Assembly (NCBI RefSeq): GCF_000308555.1 | Contig: NZ_BAFY01000327.1 | Span: 1-64,000, forward strand | Source of the DNA: Nocardia cyriacigeorgica NBRC 100375 | GTDB lineage: Bacteria > Actinomycetota > Actinomycetes > Mycobacteriales > Mycobacteriaceae | Direction: 5' to 3' | DNA: 64,000 bases | Shown here: piece after piece, positions 49,058 through 56,884 of the stretch | Position numbering within the stretch: the stretch's first letter is position 1 | Layout of the letters: each line of letters begins with the position of its first letter | Translations under genes and position numbers: made by a program | Notes under the pieces: generated by a model | Told to the model about the DNA's origin: nothing | The model's input: only the letters and a program-made list of their open reading frames with translations | The model's database searches: none

Positions 49058-49400
49058 GGATGCTCCGGCCCCGGTACGGGGTCGCCCCAAGGCGCTGGCC
49101 CGCTGCGTGGACAACCTGATCGGCAACGCGATCAAGTTCAGTCCCGCCGGCACTCCGATCATCGTGCACATCCACGGCACCGAACTCGCGGTACACGACC
49201 AGGGGCCCGGCATCGACCCGTCGGAGACCACCGCCGTCTTCGGCCGGTTCTACCGCGCCGAAGGCACCCAAGCCATCCCCGGATCCGGCCTCGGCCTGGC
49301 CATCGTGGACGACATCGTCACCGCCCACCACGGCACCGTCTTCGCCGAACCCGGTCCCGGCGCTCGCATCGGCTTCCGCCTGCCGCCGATCTCGCCGTAG
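49050..49400 (+). pseudogene. C-terminal ATPase fragment of a sensor histidine kinase
   Basis: Encodes a HATPase_c domain: GRPKALARCVDNLIGNAIKF (N box), VHDQGPGIDPSETTAVFGRF (G1), GSGLGLAIVDDIVTAHHG (G2) and the closing GARIGFRLPP. No HAMP or His-box region precedes it; upstream sequence belongs to the truncated hydrolase on the other strand. No response-regulator gene is adjacent. Confidence 0.7.
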
Positions 49401-49664
49401 ACCGGCGCGATTGGTCACCGGACAGACCGGACGTCGTGACGATCAGGGCCGCGCAGGACCTCGCCCGCTTGGCGGCGGCCGAAAGGCCGGTGTGGGTCTC
49501 TTGTGCACATGCACAAATTCCGGGGTCACCGTTCTGCATCGTGTCAATGGCGCCGGGCGCCGAGGTGCTGTGAACTCATTCCACTGGGTCGCCGACGGCT
49601 GGCCCAGGAGCGCAATCGCCGGCGGCGCTCGGCGGGGAATCAATGACGATTCGGAGGACCTCTG
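49401..49664. other. intergenic region before the secreted lipase
   Basis: About 260 bp with no convincing gene on either strand. It should carry the lipase promoter. No clear palindrome was seen. Confidence 0.4.
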
Positions 49665-50990
49665 GTGAGAACGACACGGCTGGCGTCGATCGTTGTGGCG
49701 GCGTGCGTCGCCTGGGCCGGTGGGGGCGTGGCGGCGGCCGATTCGGCGTTTCCGCCGAGCTTCCCGCCCGACCAGAACCAGCTGCCGAAGTTGCCGTCGG
49801 AGCCGCAACTGTATGACATGCTGCCGATTCCGACGCCGGCCGAAGACCCGTGGTATGACGATCCGCCGAATCCGGCCTCGTATGCCCCCGGTGCGATCGT
49901 GCGCAGCAGGGAAGTGCAGACGCGGCTGCTGGGGATCCCGTTCCCGGTCTACACCAAGCAGCTGCTGTTCCGGTCCAGCGATGTGCACGACAACCCGATC
50001 GTCACCGCGACGACCGTCATCGTTCCGGGAATCCCGTGGCACGGCAGCCCGCGTCCGGTGGTCTCCTTCCAGGAGGCGATCGACTCGACGAACTCCGCGT
50101 GCAACCCGTCCTACACCCTGCAGACCGGCACCATGAAGGAGTCGACGCTGATGGCCGGGTGGCTGGCGCAGGGATTTGCGATCAATGTGCCCGACTTCGA
50201 CGGCAAATTCAACACATTCAACACCTACGACGAGGGCAAGATGGTCCTCGACAGCCTGCGCGCGATGAAGAACGACCCCACCTTGGGGCTCACCGATTCC
50301 GGGATCGCGCTCTACGGCTACTCCGGCGGCGGGTCGGGATCGATGCGGGCGGCCGAACTGCGCCACAGCTACGCGCCGGATGTGCGGCTGCTGGCCACCG
50401 CCATCGGTGGTACGCCCGGTGACCTGGTCGCGCAGGCGCACTACGCCACGCAACCGCAACCGGGGCTGACCGGGATCAGCAACTTCACCATGTGGCTCGG
50501 GCTGGCGAGTTTGTCGCGCGAATACCCCGATGTGTTCGATCCCGCGGAATTGCTCACCCCGGAGGGGCAGCAGATCGTCGCCGACATCGCGAGCCGTTGT
50601 GTCCTGACGATCGCACCGACCGGCATGTACCGCCCCATCAGCGAGTACTACCGGCCCGGCAAATCGCTCGAAGGTTCACCGGAGATCATCGAGATCCTGC
50701 GCGACAACAGTCTCGGCAAGTACGTCCCCGACAGCCCGGTGCTGTGGTGGCACGGAGTGTGGGATGAGCTGATCCCGCCGTCGGTCGTGCTGCCGACCGT
50801 CGACAGCCTCTGGCAACGCGGCGCCGACCTGCGCTTCGTCACGGTCCCGATCCCCGAGCACATCGTCAACGCGGGCGTCGGCTGGGCGCCGGCCACGGCC
50901 TGGATCAGCCATGTGCTGCGCGGCGGTTCACCGGGCCCGAAGTTCCATGCCCCCTTCCAGCCGTTGCCGCCGGACTTCCCGGGCAGCTGA
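49665..50990 (+). CDS. secreted triacylglycerol lipase (LIP family)
   Basis: A 441-residue exported lipase. The first 25 residues (MRTTRLASIVVAACVAWAGG, then GVAAADS) form a signal peptide with an AxA-like cleavage site. LIP-family features: YTKQLLFRSSDVHDNPIVTA, VPDFDGKFNTFNTYDEGKMV, the nucleophile GYSGGG, and late DELIPPSVV (Asp) and IPEHIVNAG (His). It resembles Candida-LipA-like lipases common in Nocardia and Rhodococcus. The GTG start is chosen by the signal peptide. A hairpin follows the stop. Confidence 0.9.
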   Translation: MRTTRLASIVVAACVAWAGGGVAAADSAFPPSFPPDQNQLPKLPSEPQLYDMLPIPTPAEDPWYDDPPNPASYAPGAIVRSREVQTRLLGIPFPVYTKQLLFRSSDVHDNPIVTATTVIVPGIPWHGSPRPVVSFQEAIDSTNSACNPSYTLQTGTMKESTLMAGWLAQGFAINVPDFDGKFNTFNTYDEGKMVLDSLRAMKNDPTLGLTDSGIALYGYSGGGSGSMRAAELRHSYAPDVRLLATAIGGTPGDLVAQAHYATQPQPGLTGISNFTMWLGLASLSREYPDVFDPAELLTPEGQQIVADIASRCVLTIAPTGMYRPISEYYRPGKSLEGSPEIIEILRDNSLGKYVPDSPVLWWHGVWDELIPPSVVLPTVDSLWQRGADLRFVTVPIPEHIVNAGVGWAPATAWISHVLRGGSPGPKFHAPFQPLPPDFPGS

Positions 50991-50997
50991 GCCCATG

Positions 50998-51045
50998 GAA
51001 CCGCCTGCCCCAGTCCGCCTTTCGCCGCCGCGGGCATGGCGGTTC
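50998..51045. terminator. hairpin between lipase and DoxX-like gene
   Basis: A 13-bp stem (GAACCGCC-TGCCC with GGGCA-T-GGCGGTTC) with one bulged T, between convergent genes. Confidence 0.6.
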
Positions 51046-51060
51046 GCGCCGAGAACCCCC

Positions 51061-52405
51061 TCAGCGGAGGTACGGGTAGTCCTGAACCCAGTGGAATCCG
51101 CGGCTGCGCAGGGTGAAGGTGGTGGGATCGACGCGATCGAGGGTGATCGAGACCGGGCGGTCGTGCAGGGTGCCGCGCAGGATCAGGCGATCCGGGGCGG
51201 GCTGTTCGGAGGACAAGGTGGCGAATGGTGCGCGGTACTCGGCTCGCTCGTCCACTGCAAGCATGGTGAGTTCCAGGAGTCCGTCGGTGCGGAAAACGGC
51301 GCGTGCCGGTACCAGATCACCGTTCATGCGTTGAAAAGCAGCTTCCTCGGGGTCATCGAACATCACTCGCTGCCAACGGTTCTCGTCGGTGGTCAGCGGC
51401 GCGACCGGTCGCCCGTCGAGTACGAAGTCCCGCACATCCCATATCCCGTAGAGCGGGGATCTGGGACTCGCGGCACCGTGCTGTTGTTGCCAGACTCGCC
51501 AGTTGTCCTGGACACCGCTCGCCGTGACCCAGACGGCGAGGGCCACCAGCGACCACGTCGCGATGCGGTTCTTGCCGGGATCGGTGAACAGGGCAGGCAG
51601 GGTCAACGGCGCGCAGGCGCGTTGCCGCACGAACAGGTCGAACAGTTGCCGCAGATATGGGGCGAGCAGGACCAGGCTGATCAGCAGCAGGTGGGCCGAC
51701 AGCAGCTTCTCCGGCACATCGAAGGTCATATTCAGCACCAGGATCTGCGCCGTGCTCGCCAGGCTCACCGCGGCACCGAGTATCGCGGTCCGGGGCAGCA
51801 ACAACAGCAGCCCGGCCGCGACTTCTGCTGCACCGAGGGTCATCTCGTACGCGGGCGAGCTGCCGACCTGAAGCCACAGCACCGACATGGGGCTGAAGCT
51901 GCCGTACGGCTGCAACAGCTGCGCCAGGCCGGGCGCGGGCATCTGGTTCGGGATGAGTTTGGCCAGTCCGAACGACAGCATCTGCCCGGCCAGGCACAGC
52001 CGCAGAAACAGCGTGAACCACGCCAACAGCTTGGGGTGGGAGCTCCGGGGGTCGACGGCGGTCCACCCCCGCGGCTGCTACCACCGCAGCGACCAGCAGG
52101 CAGAACACCAGCACCCACATCGCTGTCTGGTCGCCGGCTCCGGAGTCCTTGTGCAGCACCGCCTCGACCCCGAAAACCCTCGCGCCGACCCAACCGGTGA
52201 CGGCGTCGGTCATCGACGTGGCCCACAGCCCGGCATGCCCCTGCACCCAGCGGCCGAAGGGGCCGAGCAGTGCGAAGACGATGTAGGGGATGAGCAGGCA
52301 GAACAAGCCGAAATAGACGACGCAGAAGCGGAACGCGAACAGCGTCGCGGGATGCCAGGACGCTGCCTGCACGCTGCTGGTCGCGGGCTCGCGCGTGCTG
52401 GTCAC
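51061..52405 (-). pseudogene. DoxX-like membrane protein gene with a frameshift
   Basis: Two frames together make one protein of about 447 residues. The first frame opens with a GTG and gives membrane segments such as LFAFRFCVVYFGLFCLLIPY and AMWVLVFCLLVAAVVAAAG, then VDRRR. The second continues HPKLLAWFTLFLRLCLAGQM, LSFGLAKLIPNQMPAPGLA and DoxX-like helices to WVQDYPYLR. The break is at a run of five G (52047-52051 on the plus strand); removing one base restores a single frame. It may be a real mutation or a sequencing error. The start overlaps the stop of the VanY-like gene (GTGA). Confidence 0.75.
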
Positions 52406-53007
52406 CGGTGCATCCTCGGATCTTCGGTGGGATCGGCGTACTGGGCCGGACACCCATGAGCGATCGCCCCGGGGCGCAGTTCGAAATGCCAGGGCTCGTT
52501 GCGGTAGATCTGGCACAGGCCGTATCCGGCGCCGTGAGCCGACAGCCAAGCCGCCGCCTCGGCGGGCCCGATATCGACCGCCTCACCCGATACATGCGCC
52601 GAGGTTTCCGCAGTGGCCACCCATCGGGCGGCTTCGGCCGCCGAACCATAGGTCGCGACCGCCTCACGCAACAGCTGGTCCTGGTACTCCGCGGAACGCC
52701 GGCCACTGGTCACGACCAACTCGACACCGTCGTCCGCGGCATCCGTCGACGCCCGGCGCAAGGCATCGAGCAAAGCGGGCTCGAGGTCGGACACGGACGG
52801 AACCCCGTCATCGAATGACGCGGCACCCGGCGGACCATGATGGCCGCCACGAATCGTATCGACGGCCTCGGCGACCGAGGAGGACAACGGTGCCGGCGAC
52901 TGATGAACGACGACACCGATCAGGGCCGCCCCGGCGAGGCCGCAGGCGGCGAGGACGGTGAGGCGGCTACGGTGAGGCGCGGTTCGTGCTGGTTCGCTGT
53001 GGTTCAT
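52402..53007 (-). CDS. VanY-type D,D-carboxypeptidase (peptidase M15), membrane-anchored
   Basis: A 201-residue peptidase. Residues 14-36 are a signal anchor (SRLTVLAACGLAGAALIGVV). The zinc motif SxHxxGxAxD is seen as SAHVSGEAVDIG, with the second part EPWHFELR; Arg in TSGRRSAEYQ fits substrate carboxylate binding. M15B enzymes trim the terminal D-Ala of peptidoglycan stems. It is divergent from a two-component system and co-transcribed with the DoxX-like gene. Confidence 0.88.
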   Translation of the reverse strand: MNHSEPARTAPHRSRLTVLAACGLAGAALIGVVVHQSPAPLSSSVAEAVDTIRGGHHGPPGAASFDDGVPSVSDLEPALLDALRRASTDAADDGVELVVTSGRRSAEYQDQLLREAVATYGSAAEAARWVATAETSAHVSGEAVDIGPAEAAAWLSAHGAGYGLCQIYRNEPWHFELRPGAIAHGCPAQYADPTEDPRMHR

Positions 53008-53096
53008 GCCTCCAGTGAAGGCAGCGTCGTGTTGTCAGCACGTATGCGATTTCGGATACGCCGACGATATGTCCCGGCTGGGAGGATCGAGGGTCT

Positions 53097-53786
53097 ATGC
53101 GAGTACTGATCGTCGAGGACGAACCGTATCTGGCCGAAGCCATCCGCGACGGGCTGCGCCTGGAAGCGATCGCCGCCGACATCGCCGGTGACGGTGAGAC
53201 CGCCCTCGAGCTGCTCGCCGTCAACGCCTACGACATCGCCGTGCTCGACCGTGACATTCCCGGGCCCTCCGGCGACGAGATCGCCCGGCGCATCGTGGCC
53301 TCCGGCAGCGGTCTGCCGATCCTGATGCTCACCGCGGCCGACCGGCTCGACGACAAGGCGAGCGGATTCGGTCTCGGCGCCGACGATTACCTCACCAAGC
53401 CGTTCGAACTGCGCGAGCTGGTGCTGCGGCTCAGAGCTCTGGACCGCAGGCGCGCACACAACCGCCCGCCGGTGCGCGAGATCGCGGGACTGCGGCTGGA
53501 TCCGTTCCGGCGCGAGGTCTACCGCGATGGCCGCTACGTCGCGCTGACCCGCAAGCAGTTCGCGGTGCTCGAAGTTCTCGTCGCCGCCGAGGGAGGCGTG
53601 GTCAGTGCCGAAGAGTTGCTGGAACGGGCGTGGGACGAGAACGCGGACCCGTTCACCAACGCGGTGCGGATCACGGTATCGGCGTTGCGCAAACGTCTCG
53701 GCGAGCCGTGGGTCATCGCGACCGTCGCCGGTGTCGGGTATCGCATCGACACGCAACCGGCCAACGGGGGAGCGGAGCGTGGATAG
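53097..53786 (+). CDS. OmpR/VanR-type response regulator
   Basis: A 229-residue regulator. Receiver: acidic pair VEDE (6-9), phospho-acceptor Asp51 (VLDRDIPG), Thr in MLTAAD, Lys in TKPFELREL. A winged-helix effector domain follows (RKQFAVLEVLVAAEGGVVSA, ENADPFTNAVRITVSALRKR, ATVAGVGYRI). It overlaps the kinase gene by 8 bp. It is close to the VanR/CutR type. Placed next to a VanY-like gene, it may respond to cell-wall stress; that link is inferred from position only. Confidence 0.92.
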   Translation: MRVLIVEDEPYLAEAIRDGLRLEAIAADIAGDGETALELLAVNAYDIAVLDRDIPGPSGDEIARRIVASGSGLPILMLTAADRLDDKASGFGLGADDYLTKPFELRELVLRLRALDRRRAHNRPPVREIAGLRLDPFRREVYRDGRYVALTRKQFAVLEVLVAAEGGVVSAEELLERAWDENADPFTNAVRITVSALRKRLGEPWVIATVAGVGYRIDTQPANGGAERG

Positions 53787-54858
53787 GGCGCCTGGCCTGA
53801 GTGTTCGGCTCAAGCTCACCCTCAGCTACGCGGGCTTCCTCATGCTCGCGGGTGTCCTGCTGCTGGCCGCCGTCCTGGTCTTCTACCTGTACCTGCTGCC
53901 CGCCGGCTGGATCAACGCCAGCGGAAACTTCTGGATCGACCGCTCGCTGCTGCTGCGGGCCTTCGCCCCGTTCATGGCCCTGGTGCTCGTCTTCCTGCTC
54001 GTTTTCGGCCTGCTTGGCGGGTGGCTGCTGGCCGGCCGGATGCTCGCCCCGCTGACACCGATCGCGGCGGCCACCCGACTGGCCGCGAACGGATCTCTGT
54101 CGCACCGCATCCGGTTACCGGGCCGCCACGACGAATTCCGCGAACTCGCCGACGCCTTCGACACCATGCTCGCGCGCCTGGAAGCGCATGTCGGCGAACA
54201 ACAGAGGTTCGCGGCGAACGCCTCCCATGAACTGCGCACGCCGCTGGCGATCACGCAGACCCTGCTCGACGTCGCCCGCAACGACAGCGACGGTGCCACC
54301 GCCGAACTCGTCGACCGTCTGTACGCGGTCAATACCCGGGCGATCGACCTCACCGAAGCGTTGCTCGTGCTCAGTCGCGCCGACCGCCGCGCGTTCACCA
54401 GGGAGCCCGTCGACCTGTCGTTGCTGGCCGAACAAGCCGCCGAAACACTGCTCCCGCTGGCCGAGCGTCACGGTGTCGTCCTGGAAACCGCCGGGGAGAT
54501 CGCGCCGGCCTTCGGCTCGGCGGCTCTTCTGCAGCAGATGACGACCAACCTCGTGCACAATGCGATCGTGCACAACCTGCCCGAACGCGGCGCCGTGTGG
54601 ATCAGCACCGGTGTCGAGCCCGGCTGGGTGGTGCTCACTGTCGAGAACACCGGCGAAATGCTCAGCCCGCAGGTGGTTTCCACGCTGGCCGAGCCCTTTC
54701 AGCGCGGCACCGAACGCGTCCGCACGCACCAGCAAGGCGTTGGCCTCGGGCTCGCCATCGTCGACAGCATCACCTCGGCGCACGATGGGATCCTGACACT
54801 CACACCGTGTCCCGCCGGCGGTCTCCGGGTGACGGTGCGGCTGCCCGCACAGTCGTGA
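53779..54858 (+). CDS. sensor histidine kinase, partner of the adjacent regulator
   Basis: A 359-residue HK. Two transmembrane segments (FLMLAGVLLLAAVLVFYLYL and ALVLVFLLVFGLLGGWLL) enclose a short extracellular loop (LPAGWINASGNFWIDRS), then HAMP, then the His box FAANASHELRTPL with His150, N box NLVHNAIVHN, and G2 GVGLGLAIVDSI. The short loop suggests sensing inside or at the membrane, as in VanS-like or CutS-like kinases. The GTG start lies inside the regulator's 3' end. Confidence 0.92.
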   Translation: MDRAPGLSVRLKLTLSYAGFLMLAGVLLLAAVLVFYLYLLPAGWINASGNFWIDRSLLLRAFAPFMALVLVFLLVFGLLGGWLLAGRMLAPLTPIAAATRLAANGSLSHRIRLPGRHDEFRELADAFDTMLARLEAHVGEQQRFAANASHELRTPLAITQTLLDVARNDSDGATAELVDRLYAVNTRAIDLTEALLVLSRADRRAFTREPVDLSLLAEQAAETLLPLAERHGVVLETAGEIAPAFGSAALLQQMTTNLVHNAIVHNLPERGAVWISTGVEPGWVVLTVENTGEMLSPQVVSTLAEPFQRGTERVRTHQQGVGLGLAIVDSITSAHDGILTLTPCPAGGLRVTVRLPAQS

Positions 54859-54870
54859 GAGGTGCGGCGA

Positions 54871-55112
54871 TCAGACGAACAGTCCGAGCACGACCCCACT
54901 GACGGACCAGCTCGAGACCCCAGTCGGCCATATGCACCAGGGCTGTCGGGATCGGGACGTTCTCGTACACCATGGCGTCGGCCAGGATGGTGACCGGCAG
55001 CACCGCCACGATCGCGCCGAGCGCCGCTGCGGCGGCGGCTCCATGCCGGTCACCGGCGAGCAGCAGGACTGCCGGCACGGCGGCCGCTACGAGGCCGCCC
55101 GAGGGATCGTGA
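54871..55112 (-). pseudogene. possible remnant of a small membrane protein
   Basis: One frame gives AVPAVLLLAGDRHGAAAAAA, LGAIVAVLPVTILADAMVYE and NVPIPTALVHMADWGLELV; a shift then gives VSGVVLGLFV and a stop. The pieces would form a small hydrophobic protein if joined. No clean start codon is found. It may be a frameshifted gene or chance; listed at low confidence. Confidence 0.3.
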
Positions 55113-55118
55113 GCCGGT

Positions 55119-55733
55119 TCAGGCTGGTCGAACGGCGGTCACCAACTGGAAGGTGTTGTCCTTGCGGGTCACGGCGACCTTGTCGAATCCGGCTGCCTCG
55201 AGGAGTGTGGTCAGCTCGGTGTCGGAGTGGAACCGTGCCCGCTTCGCGACAGGGGCGGGCATGAGCGTGCGTGGCGGGTCCGGTGCCACCGTGTGGACCA
55301 CCAGGCGCCCTCCCGGGCGCAGGACGCGGTGGAGTTCGGCGAGCACCGATCCGGTATCGACGAAGAACAGCACGTTCATCGCAGTGGCACAGGTGAAGTG
55401 GGCATCCGGTAGCGGAAGCGAGGTGGCATCGGCTTCGATCACCTCGAGACGGCCGTCGGCCAGCGCGGCCGGATTCGCGGACTTGGTGAGCGCGACCATA
55501 TCGGCACTGTGATCGACGGCGGTCACCCGACAGCCGGATTCCAGCGCGCGGGCAGCGAACGATCCACCGCCGCAGCCGATTTCGACAAGGTGGTCGCCAT
55601 CGTCGAGATTCAACGCGGCCAGGGTGTCACGGAAGATGTCGTGGTGAGATTTCATATCACGCCACATCAAGCGGGCCAGCGGTCCGCGGGGGCGGCGCAA
55701 GAGCCGGTCGACGAAGGTGTCCATCAGGGTCAT
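55119..55733 (-). CDS. class I SAM-dependent methyltransferase
   Basis: A 204-residue Methyltransf_11-type enzyme: motif I LVEIGCGGGSFAARALESG, motif II region ALADGRLEVIEADATSLPLP, motif III AELHRVLRPGGRLVVHTVAP. The N-terminus (MTLMDTFVDRLLRRPRGPLA) resembles UbiE/phosphatidylethanolamine-type methyltransferases. It follows the aldo/keto reductase by 19 bp on the same strand, so they are likely one operon. Substrate unknown. Confidence 0.88.
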   Translation of the reverse strand: MTLMDTFVDRLLRRPRGPLARLMWRDMKSHHDIFRDTLAALNLDDGDHLVEIGCGGGSFAARALESGCRVTAVDHSADMVALTKSANPAALADGRLEVIEADATSLPLPDAHFTCATAMNVLFFVDTGSVLAELHRVLRPGGRLVVHTVAPDPPRTLMPAPVAKRARFHSDTELTTLLEAAGFDKVAVTRKDNTFQLVTAVRPA

Positions 55734-55752
55734 CAGCTGTCCAGTCGTGAGT

Positions 55753-56838
55753 TCAGTGGTGGGTTCGTGGTCGAATAGACATGTCCCCGAACAGGCTTCG
55801 CTGCGCCATGGGTCGAGCGAGTGCGTTGTGCGGGTAGCCGGGGGTGGGGGCGGAGGCCTCGGCGAGCAAGCGCAGCTGGTCGGCGTCGAGGTGCACGGTG
55901 AGCGCGCCGAGGTTGTCCTCGAGCTGTGCGAGGGTGCGCGCGCCGAGGACCGGTGCGGTGATACCGGGTTGCGCGAGGGTCCATGCGAGTGCCACCTGCG
56001 CGGGCGAGTGGCCGGACTGCCCGGCCACGCGGCGCACGGTATCGGCGACCGACAGTGTGCGATCGCTGAGTCCGCCGCCGGCCAGGATCAGCTCTCGCCT
56101 CGATGTCGCGACCGTCGGGGCCCGTTCGGTAGTGGGCAGATCGGCGGGGGAGTACTTGCCGGTGAGGACGCCGCCCGCCAGCGGGGACCAGGCGATGGCA
56201 CCCAGCCCGAGTTCGCGTGCCATCGGGAGCATGTCGTGCTCGCCGGTGCGTTCGGTGAGGTTGTATTCGAGCTGGACTGCGATGAGGGGGTTCCAGCCGC
56301 GCAGGTCGGCGATGGTCTGCATGCGGGCGATCTGCCAGGCGGGGGTGTTGGAGATGCCCAGATACAACACCTTCCCGGAGCGCACCAGATCATCCATGGC
56401 GCGCATGATCTCCTCCGGTGGTGTGCGGTCGTCCCACATGTGCAGGTAGAGCAGGTCGAGATAGTCGGTGCGCAGCCGGCGCAGGCAGGCCTCGACCGAG
56501 GCGATCATGTTCTTGCGGTGATTACCCCCAGCGTTGGGATCAGTCAGCCGGCGTAGGACGGAATACTTGGACGCCAGAACGAGCGAATCCCGTTCTGAGG
56601 AGGTGAATTCGGCGAGCCATTCCTCGGCGGTGCCGTTGGTGTAGTTGCCAGCGGTGTCGAGGAAGTTGCCCCCGCGGGTGAGGTAGGTGTCGTAGATCTT
56701 GCGTGCTTCGGCCTTGTCTGCGCCCCAGCCCCAGTCTGTGCCGAATGTCATGGTGCCCAGTGCCAGTGGTGAAACCCGCAGGCCCGAGCGCCCGAGTAGG
56801 CGGTAGTCGTCCAAGCCACTATTGAAAAGGATTGTCAT
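55753..56838 (-). CDS. aldo/keto reductase
   Basis: A 361-residue AKR (YghZ/Kvbeta-like group). LGRSGLRVSPLALGTMTFG at the N-terminus; catalytic tetrad includes Asp in FLDTAGNYTNG with Tyr, Lys in LVLASKYS, and His in LDLLYLHMWD. The C-terminal GARTLAQLEDNLGAL binds the NADP phosphate. Divergent from the NRPS gene by only 46 bp, so it may belong to the biosynthetic cluster, for example as a ketone or thiazoline reductase. The membership is uncertain. Confidence 0.9.
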   Translation of the reverse strand: MTILFNSGLDDYRLLGRSGLRVSPLALGTMTFGTDWGWGADKAEARKIYDTYLTRGGNFLDTAGNYTNGTAEEWLAEFTSSERDSLVLASKYSVLRRLTDPNAGGNHRKNMIASVEACLRRLRTDYLDLLYLHMWDDRTPPEEIMRAMDDLVRSGKVLYLGISNTPAWQIARMQTIADLRGWNPLIAVQLEYNLTERTGEHDMLPMARELGLGAIAWSPLAGGVLTGKYSPADLPTTERAPTVATSRRELILAGGGLSDRTLSVADTVRRVAGQSGHSPAQVALAWTLAQPGITAPVLGARTLAQLEDNLGALTVHLDADQLRLLAEASAPTPGYPHNALARPMAQRSLFGDMSIRPRTHH

Positions 56839-56884
56839 TTGCGTCTAGTGTAGGCGCGTTGGTTTTGCTGAGCAAGGGCTATGG

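Noticed and set aside
51061..55112. Complete vancomycin-resistance cluster
   Set aside because: Only VanY-like and two-component genes are present; no vanH, vanA or vanX-like gene is seen.
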